NCBI RefSeq assembly: GCF_039545795.1
Contig: NZ_CP154260.1
Location: forward strand, 6,825,001-6,889,000
Direction: 5' to 3'
Length of the DNA stretch: 64,000 nucleotides
Origin: Chitinophaga niabensis
GTDB taxonomy: Bacteria; Bacteroidota; Bacteroidia; Chitinophagales; Chitinophagaceae
Numbering within the stretch: position 1 is the stretch's first letter; every line of letters starts with the position of its first letter. The notes under the pieces are model-generated. The model was not told where the DNA came from, did no database searches, and saw only the letters and a list, made by a program, of their open reading frames with translations. Of the stretch, positions 17,733 to 26,171 are shown piece after piece. The translations under genes and the position numbers were made by a program.

Positions 17733-19022
17733 GTGCTATCATACAGTTTTCCTGTTAAAAATATAAGCGCATTTAAACAGCAAATGTTGAGCTGGGGCAA
17801 CCGGTTCAACATTTGTTGTTTTTTAGACAATAATGATTACCGCTTAAGGGGTCAACGCGCGGAAGCACTGCTGGCAGCAGATGCTGTAGAGCAGCTGCAA
17901 TGTAACGCCGGCACTGCATTTGAACAGTTACGCGCGTTTCATACTGCCCGCCCCGGTTGGTTATTCGGCCACCTGGGGTATGATCTCAAAAACGAAACCG
18001 AAAAACTCTCTTCCGTTCATCCGGACGGTATCCAATTTCCTGATCTCTTCTTTTTCAGACCCCGTTATCTGCTGCTTTTAGAACAGCAACAGGTATTGAT
18101 TAGCGGGGAAGACCTCACGGAAACAGCTGCGCGTAAGATCTATGAGGCCTGCCTGGCTGAACCGGAAAACCCTCCCGCAGAAGTTACCTGGGCATCTTTT
18201 AACCTGGAAGCCAGGATGGATGAAGCCTATTACCTGGCAGCCGTGCGTTCCCTGCAGGAGCACATCCGCAAAGGAGATTGTTATGAAGTGAACTTTTGCA
18301 GAGAGCAGTATGCATATACTACTATAGACCCATTGGTATTATTCCGCCGGCTCAATGTTTTATCGCCATCGCCCTTTGCTGCTTACTATCGTACGGGAGA
18401 TAAATACCTGGTTTGCTCCAGCCCTGAAAGGTTCCTGCGGAAAGAAGGCAATACACTCATTTCCCAGCCCATCAAAGGAACCATTACCCGCGCCACGGAC
18501 CCTGCTGCGGATGATCTGCTGCGCAAGGAATTACTGCATAATCCAAAAGAAAGGGCGGAGAACGTGATGATCGTAGACCTTGTGCGTAATGATCTCTCCA
18601 AAACTGCGGTGCAGGGAACAGTGCATGTGGATGAACTTTTCGGGATCTATGCCTTTCCGCAGGTGCATCATATGATCTCAACGGTGATGGCTACACTCGA
18701 TGAACGCTTCCATTTTACAGATGCCATCCGCGAAGCTTTTCCCATGGGCTCCATGACGGGTGCGCCTAAAGTAAGGGTGATGGAACTCATAGAACAATAT
18801 GAACAAACAAAACGTGGCCTGTTTTCAGGCGCTGTTGGTTATATCACTCCGGAAGGGGATTTTGATCTCAATGTAGTCATCAGGAGTGTGCTGTACAATG
18901 CAGAACACCATTACCTGTCTTTCCAGACAGGCTCTGCTATTACCTTTAACAGCACACCGGAAAAAGAATGGGAGGAATGTCTTTTAAAAGCAAAGGCCCT
19001 GAAAACAGCACTAGGTCTTTAA
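17733..19022 (+). CDS. pabB: Aminodeoxychorismate synthase component I
   Basis: Chorismate-using enzyme that makes 4-amino-4-deoxychorismate for folate; 429 aa. The C-terminal chorismate-binding domain (about 170-425) contains PIKGTITR, the Lys-bearing motif that separates PabB from TrpE, plus ENVMIVDLVRNDLS, GSMTGAPKVRVMELI and FQTGSAITFNS. The N-terminal part is the shorter TrpE/PabB-like half. The start is GTG at 17733, since no ATG lies nearby in frame before conserved sequence. Its amidotransferase partner PabA is not in the window. The 3' end overlaps the convergent SDR gene by 12 bp. Confidence 0.93.
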   Translation: MLSYSFPVKNISAFKQQMLSWGNRFNICCFLDNNDYRLRGQRAEALLAADAVEQLQCNAGTAFEQLRAFHTARPGWLFGHLGYDLKNETEKLSSVHPDGIQFPDLFFFRPRYLLLLEQQQVLISGEDLTETAARKIYEACLAEPENPPAEVTWASFNLEARMDEAYYLAAVRSLQEHIRKGDCYEVNFCREQYAYTTIDPLVLFRRLNVLSPSPFAAYYRTGDKYLVCSSPERFLRKEGNTLISQPIKGTITRATDPAADDLLRKELLHNPKERAENVMIVDLVRNDLSKTAVQGTVHVDELFGIYAFPQVHHMISTVMATLDERFHFTDAIREAFPMGSMTGAPKVRVMELIEQYEQTKRGLFSGAVGYITPEGDFDLNVVIRSVLYNAEHHYLSFQTGSAITFNSTPEKEWEECLLKAKALKTALGL

Positions 19023-19937
19023 GGCCCCGATCAATTGTTTCACTGCTTCTTTTACTACGGGATAGGAGAATTGAAACCCCGTCTGCTGGATCTTGGCAGA
19101 AGAAACCTTTACACTTTTCAATACCTCAATACTCATTTCCCCCAGGGCCAGCTTCAATGCAAAGGCAGGCGCATGAACTGTTATGAAGCTATTTCCTTTT
19201 GCGGCATGGGCCAAAGAAGTAACCAGTTCCTGGTTGGTTACAGGATGCGGTGCTACTGCATTATAAACACCATTCAGCCTGTCGTTCACAATGGCATTGA
19301 AATACAATCTTACCAGGTCCTGCAGGTGGATCCAGGATACAAACTGGTCTCCACTCCCCATCACAGTCGCAAAACCCAGTTTCAGTGGTTTGTGGAATTC
19401 TTTGAGTGCACCGCCTTTGAGGCTTAGCACAATACCTGTTCTGAAAATGATCACTTTTTTGCCCAGGGTTTCTATTTGCCGCACACTATCCTCCCAGGCC
19501 TTGCAGGTAGTGCCGAGGAAGTCAGTTGCCGGAGGATCGTTCTCTGTAAAAGCATGGTCTGTATAAGCCCCGTAATACCCTGTGGCCGAGGCGCTGATCA
19601 CTTTTCTTACTTTATTGGGATGCTGGCGGAGCTGCTCAAATAATAGCTGGCTGCTTTGTACACGGCTGTCTATTATTTCCTGTTTACGTGCTTTTGTCCA
19701 GCGGGCATCTGCTACGCCGGCTCCTGCAAGATGAATGATATGATCGGCTTCCTGTAAGGCAGTGGTATCCAGTGTTTTGCGTTCCAGGTCCCATGAGGCG
19801 TACCTTAGCTGAGGATGGTCTGAGGACATCTTTTTGCGGGAAAGGACGATCACTTTGTATCCTTTCTCCAATAACAGGGAGGTAAGGGCCCGGCCAATAA
19901 GCCCGGTACCGCCGGTAATTAAAACCGTATCCATCAT
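19011..19937 (-). CDS. TIGR01777 family NAD(P)-binding epimerase-like protein
   Basis: Extended short-chain-dehydrogenase-type protein, 308 aa. It begins MMDTVLITGGTGLIGRAL, a Rossmann dinucleotide-binding glycine motif, with LAGAGVADARW as the family hallmark and SATGYYG containing the Tyr of the SDR active site. A C-terminal DUF1731-type segment follows (LKLALGEMSIEVLKSVKV and GFQFSYP). The frame is open to 20084, but that upstream part has no fold, so the ATG pair at 19932-19937 is chosen. Physiological substrate unknown for the family. Convergent with pabB, overlapping by 12 bp. Confidence 0.9.
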   Translation of the reverse strand: MMDTVLITGGTGLIGRALTSLLLEKGYKVIVLSRKKMSSDHPQLRYASWDLERKTLDTTALQEADHIIHLAGAGVADARWTKARKQEIIDSRVQSSQLLFEQLRQHPNKVRKVISASATGYYGAYTDHAFTENDPPATDFLGTTCKAWEDSVRQIETLGKKVIIFRTGIVLSLKGGALKEFHKPLKLGFATVMGSGDQFVSWIHLQDLVRLYFNAIVNDRLNGVYNAVAPHPVTNQELVTSLAHAAKGNSFITVHAPAFALKLALGEMSIEVLKSVKVSSAKIQQTGFQFSYPVVKEAVKQLIGALKT

Positions 19938-20124
19938 GGTTTGCCAGCTTTTTGATAATATACGCCCTAAATTTAAGCAATAAATCGCGCTCATGGGAAA
20001 TATACACCTTACACCCTTTCCCCCCTTTGCAATAAGATAATTTTCGTGTAGGTTTGAAAACAGAAGCATGCATAAAATAGCCAAGTGTTACGTTTATCCT
20101 GTATCAAACCATAAATAGTTATCC

Positions 20125-21639
20125 ATGCGCATTCGATCCATCGTACAAATTTTTGCCCTCCTGCTGTGCGGAACAGTCGCAACCGCCCAAAAGGTCACTT
20201 ATTCAGAGCCGGAACGGGATGATTATAAATCCACGGAGTTTGAAATAATAGGTAAGATTTCGGGTAATATCCTTGTATATAAGGCCGATCGCGGTGATTA
20301 TCACATTTCTGTGTATGATAATGGCATGCAGCTGAAGGATAGAGTGAAGCTGGACTTTTTGCCGAAGAAGCTGATCAGTGTGGATTTTGTGAATTATGGC
20401 GATAAAGCATATATGCTCTACCAATTCCAGCGCAAGGATGCAGTATACAGCTTCTGCGGCATCGTGAACAGCATGGGGGTATTTGAATCTGCGCCTGTGA
20501 TGGTGGATTCCACCCGTATCGGCAATTTCTCCAAAGACAATAAAGTATATTCAGTAGAAGTATCGGAAGATAAAAGCCGCATCCTGGTGTACAAGATCAA
20601 CCAGGATAAGGAAGATAACCATGTTTTCTACACCTTTCTCTACGACAGCGCATTTAACCTGGTCAATAACAGCCGCGTTTCCCTGCCCATGGAAACCAAG
20701 CGCCACTTCCTGAGCAATTTCAATCTTAATAACGATGGGGACCTTATTTTCACCAAACTGGAAAGGACCACTAACCGGGATTATATCACCAATGGAAAGA
20801 TTGTGATCAAAAGAGCGGTGGTGGATGATTTTGAGTACCAGGACTTTGAATCGAAAGGGTTATTGCTGGATGAAGTGAAGGTGAAACTGGATAACCAGGA
20901 TAAACAGGCCCTTGTTACTGCATTCTACTATAAACAGAAGAGAGGGAATGTGGAAGGTTTGTACCTTTTCCGCCTGGACTATGGCCAACGGCAACGGTTA
21001 TTCGAAAAGCTGGTGGCATTCAGCCCTGAGCTGAAACAAAGCGCCCGCGGGGAATCTTCCACTTCTGCGGCCTTCAACGATTATTTTATCCGCAAGGTGA
21101 TCAATACCAAAAACGGGGGCTTTTTGCTGACGGCAGAAGCTTATTATACTACTTCCCGTACCCAGCCCTGGAACCGCTGGAACTATATGTATGGCGGTTA
21201 TGGCGGATACAGCCCCTATTATTATTCACCTTATTCCCCTTATTATTATAACCCCTATGGTTGGAATGATGCCCAGGGAACCCGTTACCACTATGATAAC
21301 GTGGCCATCCTTTCATTTGACGACAAAGGGGAGCTGACCTACAGCAATTTTGTGCATAAAAGTCAGTTTGACGATGGTGCTGATCTTTACCTGAGCTATA
21401 TGCTGGTAAATGTGGGCAGTGAACTGCATTTCCTGTTCAATGAACTGGACCGCCGGCAGTATGTACTGTCTGAAAACACCATTGGGCCTGATGGCAAAGT
21501 GAACCGCATGCCTACACTGCGCAACCTGGATAAGGGTTTCACCTGGATGCCCCGTTATGGCAAACAGATCAGCAGCCGTACCGTACTGATCCCCTGCATT
21601 TACAGGAATTATATTTGCTTTGCTAAAATTGACTTTTAA
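20125..21639 (+). CDS. Exported protein of unknown function with Tyr/Gly/Pro-rich insert
   Basis: 504 aa with a clear signal peptide (about residues 1-21, ending ATAQ). The rest is regular beta-rich sequence with repeated YDNGM/KLDFLPKK-like strands, suggesting a beta-propeller or beta-sandwich. Near residues 353-380 is a low-complexity insert of Tyr, Gly, Pro and Ser (YGGYGGYSPYYYSPYSPYYY). I do not recognise a named family. The DUF6427-type membrane protein starts 15 bp downstream, so they are probably co-transcribed. Confidence 0.8.
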   Translation: MRIRSIVQIFALLLCGTVATAQKVTYSEPERDDYKSTEFEIIGKISGNILVYKADRGDYHISVYDNGMQLKDRVKLDFLPKKLISVDFVNYGDKAYMLYQFQRKDAVYSFCGIVNSMGVFESAPVMVDSTRIGNFSKDNKVYSVEVSEDKSRILVYKINQDKEDNHVFYTFLYDSAFNLVNNSRVSLPMETKRHFLSNFNLNNDGDLIFTKLERTTNRDYITNGKIVIKRAVVDDFEYQDFESKGLLLDEVKVKLDNQDKQALVTAFYYKQKRGNVEGLYLFRLDYGQRQRLFEKLVAFSPELKQSARGESSTSAAFNDYFIRKVINTKNGGFLLTAEAYYTTSRTQPWNRWNYMYGGYGGYSPYYYSPYSPYYYNPYGWNDAQGTRYHYDNVAILSFDDKGELTYSNFVHKSQFDDGADLYLSYMLVNVGSELHFLFNELDRRQYVLSENTIGPDGKVNRMPTLRNLDKGFTWMPRYGKQISSRTVLIPCIYRNYICFAKIDF

Positions 21640-21654
21640 TTACACCTTTGCACC

Positions 21655-22635
21655 GTGATACGTTTTTTTAGATCAGGCAATCCGCTGACGGTTTTGCTGC
21701 TGTTCATCTACACGTTGCTCGTTAAATTCTACTATCTTTTACACCCGTCTCTCTATCAGGCAGATGGTTCCGAAGGTTTGCTGTATAACGCTTTAACCGG
21801 CTGGCTGGAAGGGATAGTGGGCAAGAGCCCGTTCTTTTTCACCTCCCTGGTGCTGCTCCTGCAGTTCCTGCAGGCCTTGTTGCTGACCCGTACCATTAAT
21901 AATCACCGCCTTTTTGCCAAAGATACTTACCTGCCTGCCATGAGCTTTTTGCTCTTCACTTCTTTACTGGAGGGCTGGAATGTGTTTTCTCCTGCGCTGA
22001 TCGTAAATACCATCATGCTGTGGATCTTTGCCAGCATTTCTGATCTTTACATGCGCTCTTCCGCAAGGGATGTAGCTTTTAATATTGGTTTTGCCCTGGG
22101 AATCTGCGGGTTATTCTATTTCCCGGCCATCCTTTTTGTGCTGTTGTTGTTCCTGAGCCTGCTCATTATGCGGTCTTTCCGGCTGGCAGAATGGATAATA
22201 GGGTTATTGGGGCTGTTCTGCCCTTTCTACCTGCTGGGTACTTACCTGTTCCTGACGGACAAGTGGGACCTGATCTACGAAATGCCCCGGATAGGGTTCC
22301 ATTTACCGATGATCACAGATTACAAGGTTTGGGGCGCGCTGATTGCAAATGTGTTGTTCTTTGCAGTGGGCTGGCTGCTTTTGCAGCGGACTTTCAAGAA
22401 AATGCTGATCCAGGGGCGTAAGATCTGGGCAACGGTGGTTGTTTATGTATTGGTGGCCATGTTCGTGCCCTTTTTCAGCGAGCATTTTTCCCCTAATTAC
22501 TGGGTATTGGTGGTACTGCCGATCTCCATGTTCGTAGGGAATGTTTTCTGGTCCATTACTAATAACGGTATTGCAAGCGCTATACACATACTCGTTTTAG
22601 CATATGTTATTGTAATGCAATACTTTTCGCATTAA
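21655..22635 (+). CDS. DUF6427-like polytopic membrane protein
   Basis: 326 aa with about nine to ten hydrophobic segments spread over the whole length, few charged loops and no catalytic motif. Start codon is GTG at 21655, encoding MIRFFRSGNPLTVLLL, directly preceded by CACCTTTG, a near match to a -7 box. The pattern (LVKFYYLLHP near the N-terminus, SPALIVNTIMLWIFASI in the middle) matches the DUF6427 family of Bacteroidota, some of which occur near gliding or envelope genes. Role unknown. Confidence 0.75.
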   Translation: MIRFFRSGNPLTVLLLFIYTLLVKFYYLLHPSLYQADGSEGLLYNALTGWLEGIVGKSPFFFTSLVLLLQFLQALLLTRTINNHRLFAKDTYLPAMSFLLFTSLLEGWNVFSPALIVNTIMLWIFASISDLYMRSSARDVAFNIGFALGICGLFYFPAILFVLLLFLSLLIMRSFRLAEWIIGLLGLFCPFYLLGTYLFLTDKWDLIYEMPRIGFHLPMITDYKVWGALIANVLFFAVGWLLLQRTFKKMLIQGRKIWATVVVYVLVAMFVPFFSEHFSPNYWVLVVLPISMFVGNVFWSITNNGIASAIHILVLAYVIVMQYFSH

Positions 22636-22696
22636 GCCTGGTGTTAGTGGAATCATAAATTCTATGAGCGGTTATGGTAAATTCCTCAAGGCTAAG

Positions 22697-22704
22697 TAAT
22701 TTTG
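22697..22704 (+). promoter_or_regulatory. -7 box for purQ
   Basis: TAATTTTG matches TAnnTTTG. Transcription would begin near 22711, so the leader would consist almost wholly of the two 56-bp repeats. Confidence 0.5.
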
Positions 22705-22714
22705 CTTTTTCCGG

Positions 22715-22826
22715 AACGAGCGAAGGCGAAGTTCCATCTGACCTATAAAAAACAAATATTAACTGATGAAACGGAGCGAAAGCGAAGTTCCATCTGATCG
22801 ATAAAAAACAAATAATTACAGATGAA
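22715..22826 (+). repeat. Tandem 56-bp duplication in the purQ leader
   Basis: Copy 1 is 22715-22770 and copy 2 is 22771-22826, adjacent, with 48 of 56 positions identical by eye. Both contain GCGAAGTTCCATCTGA and ATAAAAAACAAATA and both end in GATGAA. In copy 2 that ATG is the purQ start. In copy 1 it opens a 12-codon frame (22766-22804, beginning MKRSESEVPS) that stops 17 bp before purQ. Confidence 0.85.
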
Positions 22827-23514
22827 ATTTGGTGTTGTTACATTTCCAGGCTCAAACTGCGATCAGGACATGATTGATGCATTGCGTTACGACCTTAACC
22901 AGGATGTTATTGCGCTTTGGCATAAAGACAAGGATCTTAGCATGTTTAGTACGGAAGATTGCGTGCTGCTGCCAGGTGGCTTTTCTTATGGCGATTACCT
23001 GCGTTGCGGGGCTATTGCCAAATTCAGCCCTATGATGCAGAGCGTAATTGAGTTTGCCAAAAAAGGCGGCCGTGTAATAGGTGTTTGTAACGGATTCCAG
23101 ATCCTTTGCGAAGCTGGTCTGTTACCAGGTGCCCTGCTGAAGAACCAGAATCAACAGTTCATTTGCAAAAATGTGTTCATGAAAAGCGAGAACACCCAGG
23201 CATCTATCACCAAAGATGTAACGGGCAGGCCGCTGATGATCCCTATCGCACATGGCGAAGGCAGATATTATGCTGATGATGCCACACTGGACGAGCTGTT
23301 TAAACATAACCAGGTGCTTTTCCGCTATTGCGATGAGTTTGGCAATATTATTGAACATGCTAACCCGAATGGTGCTATCCGCAACATTGCAGGGATCTGT
23401 AATAAGGAGAGAAATGTTTTTGGAATGATGCCGCACCCTGAAAGGGCTTCCAGCGAAGTACTGGGTAACCGCGATGGGCAGCTGATCTTCCAGAGCCTTA
23501 TCAATAACAATTAG
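22822..23514 (+). CDS. purQ: Phosphoribosylformylglycinamidine synthase subunit PurQ
   Basis: Glutaminase subunit that feeds ammonia to PurL in the fourth step of purine synthesis; 230 aa. Class I glutamine amidotransferase: MKFGVVTFPGSNCDQD start, GGFSYGDYLRCGAIA, nucleophile Cys in GVCNGFQILCEAGLLPG, and His/Glu pair in MPHPERAS. Full length. No purL or purS is adjacent, so PurL is presumably elsewhere. The gene stands behind a duplicated leader. It ends 29 bp before the DsbD-alpha-like gene, without a terminator. Confidence 0.97.
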   Translation: MKFGVVTFPGSNCDQDMIDALRYDLNQDVIALWHKDKDLSMFSTEDCVLLPGGFSYGDYLRCGAIAKFSPMMQSVIEFAKKGGRVIGVCNGFQILCEAGLLPGALLKNQNQQFICKNVFMKSENTQASITKDVTGRPLMIPIAHGEGRYYADDATLDELFKHNQVLFRYCDEFGNIIEHANPNGAIRNIAGICNKERNVFGMMPHPERASSEVLGNRDGQLIFQSLINNN

Positions 23515-23543
23515 ATCAACCACCAACCAGAAAAAAAAGAACT

Positions 23544-23999
23544 ATGAAGAAATTACTCGTTGCATTGTGCATGTTTGCACTGCCCATGCTGGCTTTAGCA
23601 CAGGAAGAAAACCCGGTTAAATGGGAATTCACCTCTAAGAAGGTCAATGCCACTACATATGAAGTGATTGCCAAAGCTACTATTGAAAAAGGCTGGCACG
23701 TATATGCACAGGAAGCTGGCGAAGGCCCGATCCCTACCACTTTTAAATTCGCTAAAAACCCACTGGTTGCAACAACCGGTAAAGTAAAAGAAGTGGGTAA
23801 AATGCATAAAGCATTCGACAAGAACTTTGATTCAGAACTGAAGTATTATGAAAACACCGTTTCCTTTGTACAAACAGTTACGGTAAAAGGGAAAGCGGCT
23901 ACAAAGCTGAAAGGCTCTGTAGAGTTTATGGTCTGCGATGATCACCAATGCCTGCCACCTACAGAAGTAGAATTCGCTTTTAATGTAGGAGGAAAGTAA
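23544..23999 (+). CDS. Stand-alone DsbD alpha-domain-like periplasmic protein
   Basis: 151 aa: signal peptide (1 to about 20, ending ALAQ) and a single immunoglobulin-like domain of the DsbD N-terminal type. It has Cys131 and Cys136 in VCDDHQCLPP, matching the redox-active pair of nDsbD (CxxxxxCYPP in E. coli). The neighbouring full-length DsbD carries a homologous domain without these cysteines. Alignable blocks are EKGWHVYA versus SEGWKLFS and LKGSVEFMV versus LKGTLNYFI. Probable role: periplasmic thiol carrier taking electrons from DsbD. A terminator separates it from dsbD. Confidence 0.85.
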   Translation: MKKLLVALCMFALPMLALAQEENPVKWEFTSKKVNATTYEVIAKATIEKGWHVYAQEAGEGPIPTTFKFAKNPLVATTGKVKEVGKMHKAFDKNFDSELKYYENTVSFVQTVTVKGKAATKLKGSVEFMVCDDHQCLPPTEVEFAFNVGGK

Positions 24000-24040
24000 G
24001 TTGACCACTCCAATACATCATTATATTCAGGTATAGCAGG

Positions 24041-24068
24041 AACGAGTTCTTTACAGGAACTCGTTTTT
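24041..24068 (+). terminator. Terminator between the alpha-domain gene and dsbD
   Basis: AACGAGTTC (24041-24049) pairs with GAACTCGTT (24057-24065), 7-base loop, then TTT. Confidence 0.8.
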
Positions 24069-24108
24069 GCATTTACATTCTTTACAATCTGTTAAGTCTA
24101 TCATATAT

Positions 24109-26115
24109 ATGAAGTACTTTTTATTATTCCTTACCAGCTTCCAGCTAATACTCTGGCCTGACCTGTATGCGCAGGATGCAGAGGCCACAGCAAAGCAGGT
24201 GAAGTGGACGTTTGCAGCAGAAAAGACCGGAGAAGGAGAATACACCTTAAAATTTAAAGCCAATATATCCGAAGGCTGGAAGTTATTTTCTACCACTATG
24301 AGTGATGATGATCCCAATACCCGCGTTATCCTGGATACCATCAGTGATGTAAGGGCTACTATTGTGAGCCTGGGGTTTGAAGGTCAGGAAAAGAAAGCTC
24401 CGGAACCTTTAATGGATAACAAGGAGATCACTTTCTTTGAAAAAGAGGTAACAATTAAGCTGCTTGTTAAATACAAAGGCGCTGTTAATAATCTGAAAGG
24501 AACACTGAATTATTTTATCCTGAAGGGAGAAGAGATCATTCCGGAAGAAGCAGAATTCCGTTTTAAAGCGGATGCAGCTGGTAATCTTTCCGGCGGAGAA
24601 GGTGGCTTGCAGGCTTCAGCTGATCAGGCCAATAAACTGAAACGGGATAATATTGATCTCCAGAACCCTGTGAACAAAGTAGGCGGTATCGGTAACGAAG
24701 GGGAAACAAACCCCTGGTTCATCTTCCTGCTTGGATTCCTGGGAGGGTTGCTGGCACTGGTAACACCTTGCGTGTTCCCCATGATCCCGCTCACCGTATC
24801 GTTCTTTACAAAGAGCGCGCAGGATAAAAAGAAAGGCATTTTCAATGCCACCATGTATGGCTTTTTTATCTTCCTGATCTACATCTTATTCAGCGTGCCT
24901 TTCCATGTAGCAGGATTGGCAGAGCCTGAGATCTTCAATAACATTTCTACCAACGTTTGGCTGAATGTATTCTTCTTTGTGGTGTTTGTGGTGTTTGCCA
25001 TATCTTTCTTCGGATATTTTGAGATCACATTGCCCAGCGGATTAGCCAGCAAGGCAGATTCCAAAGCAAATAAAGGAACACTGGTAGGTATCTTCTTCAT
25101 GGCATTAACGCTGGTAGTAGTATCCTTCTCCTGTACAGGCCCTATCCTTGGTTCTCTGCTGGCAGGCTCTTTGGGTTCTGATGGCGGTGCATGGTTGCTG
25201 ACTGCCGGTATGGCCGGTTTTGGCGTATCCCTGGCATTACCGTTTGCATTGTTTGCCATGTTCCCGAACTGGTTAAGCTCCCTGCCAAAATCAGGTGGAT
25301 GGCTTACTTCCGTAAAAGTGGTATTAGGTTTTATTGAAGTAGCACTGGCGATTAAATTCCTCTCCAATGCGGACCTCGTAATGCACTGGGGTATCCTGCA
25401 TCGTGAAACCTTCTTCCTCATCTGGATCATTATCGGATTGCTGACCACGCTCTACCTGTTAGGGTTGATCCGTTTCCCGCATGATAGTCCTGTGAAGAAG
25501 CTGGGTGGCATCAGGATCTTCTTTGCGGTTATCTTTGGCGCCTTTACGATCTACCTGCTTCCGGGCGTTACCAATACCAAATATGCCAACGTAAGACTGA
25601 TGAGCGGATTCGCGCCACCGATGTCTTATAGCTGGTATGGTAACAGTGCGCATGAAAAAGGTGCGGTAGAGCCCAACGTGATCAATGATTACGATAAAGC
25701 GCTCGAGCTGGCCAAAGCACAGAACAAACCTATCCTCATAGACTTTACCGGATGGGCTTGTGTGAATTGCCGGAACATGGAAGAGAATGTATGGACAGAT
25801 CCTGAAGTGCATGCACTGATCAGGGATAACTACATCCTCGTTTCATTGTATGTGGATGATAAAAAGAGGTTGCCGGAAGATGAGCAGTTCATGCACACTT
25901 TCCCTGATGGCCGCAAGAAACCGATCAAAACTATCGGGAATAAGTATGCTACCATGCAGACCCTGAACTTCAACAACAACTCACAACCTTTGTATGTATT
26001 GATCAGTCCTGAAGAAAAGTTGCTGACCTATCCTGTGGCCTACACGCCAAATATCCAGGAGTACGCAAACTGGCTCAGATCTGGCCTGGATGCATTTAAG
26101 AAGGTAAAGAAATAA
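24109..26115 (+). CDS. dsbD: Thiol:disulfide interchange protein DsbD
   Basis: Inner-membrane reductant conduit, 668 aa, moving electrons from cytoplasmic thioredoxin to periplasmic acceptors. Order: signal peptide (to about 23), alpha-like domain (25-155), eight-helix CcdA/DsbD membrane domain (about 200-490) with Cys221 in TPCVFPM and Cys342 in SCTGP, and a C-terminal thioredoxin-like domain with Cys551-Val-Asn-Cys554. The alpha domain lacks both expected cysteines: the region reads FILKGEEIIP, with Leu138 and Ile143/144 where its small paralogue upstream has Cys. ATG 24109 is chosen over an upstream TTG because it begins the signal peptide. Confidence 0.95.
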   Translation: MKYFLLFLTSFQLILWPDLYAQDAEATAKQVKWTFAAEKTGEGEYTLKFKANISEGWKLFSTTMSDDDPNTRVILDTISDVRATIVSLGFEGQEKKAPEPLMDNKEITFFEKEVTIKLLVKYKGAVNNLKGTLNYFILKGEEIIPEEAEFRFKADAAGNLSGGEGGLQASADQANKLKRDNIDLQNPVNKVGGIGNEGETNPWFIFLLGFLGGLLALVTPCVFPMIPLTVSFFTKSAQDKKKGIFNATMYGFFIFLIYILFSVPFHVAGLAEPEIFNNISTNVWLNVFFFVVFVVFAISFFGYFEITLPSGLASKADSKANKGTLVGIFFMALTLVVVSFSCTGPILGSLLAGSLGSDGGAWLLTAGMAGFGVSLALPFALFAMFPNWLSSLPKSGGWLTSVKVVLGFIEVALAIKFLSNADLVMHWGILHRETFFLIWIIIGLLTTLYLLGLIRFPHDSPVKKLGGIRIFFAVIFGAFTIYLLPGVTNTKYANVRLMSGFAPPMSYSWYGNSAHEKGAVEPNVINDYDKALELAKAQNKPILIDFTGWACVNCRNMEENVWTDPEVHALIRDNYILVSLYVDDKKRLPEDEQFMHTFPDGRKKPIKTIGNKYATMQTLNFNNNSQPLYVLISPEEKLLTYPVAYTPNIQEYANWLRSGLDAFKKVKK

Positions 26116-26121
26116 AAAAGG

Positions 26122-26155
26122 AAAGCCGTCCCGGAATGTGGGACGGCTTTTTTTT
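26122..26155 (+). terminator. Terminator after dsbD
   Basis: An 11-bp perfect stem AAAGCCGTCCC/GGGACGGCTTT, 7-base loop, then a T-run. It may also serve the convergent lipoprotein gene ending at 26172. Confidence 0.92.
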
Positions 26156-26171
26156 CGGTGCATCCGTTTAA

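Noticed and set aside
22636..22821. Purine riboswitch before purQ
   Set aside because: I could not find the conserved purine aptamer bases; the region is explained by a tandem duplication.
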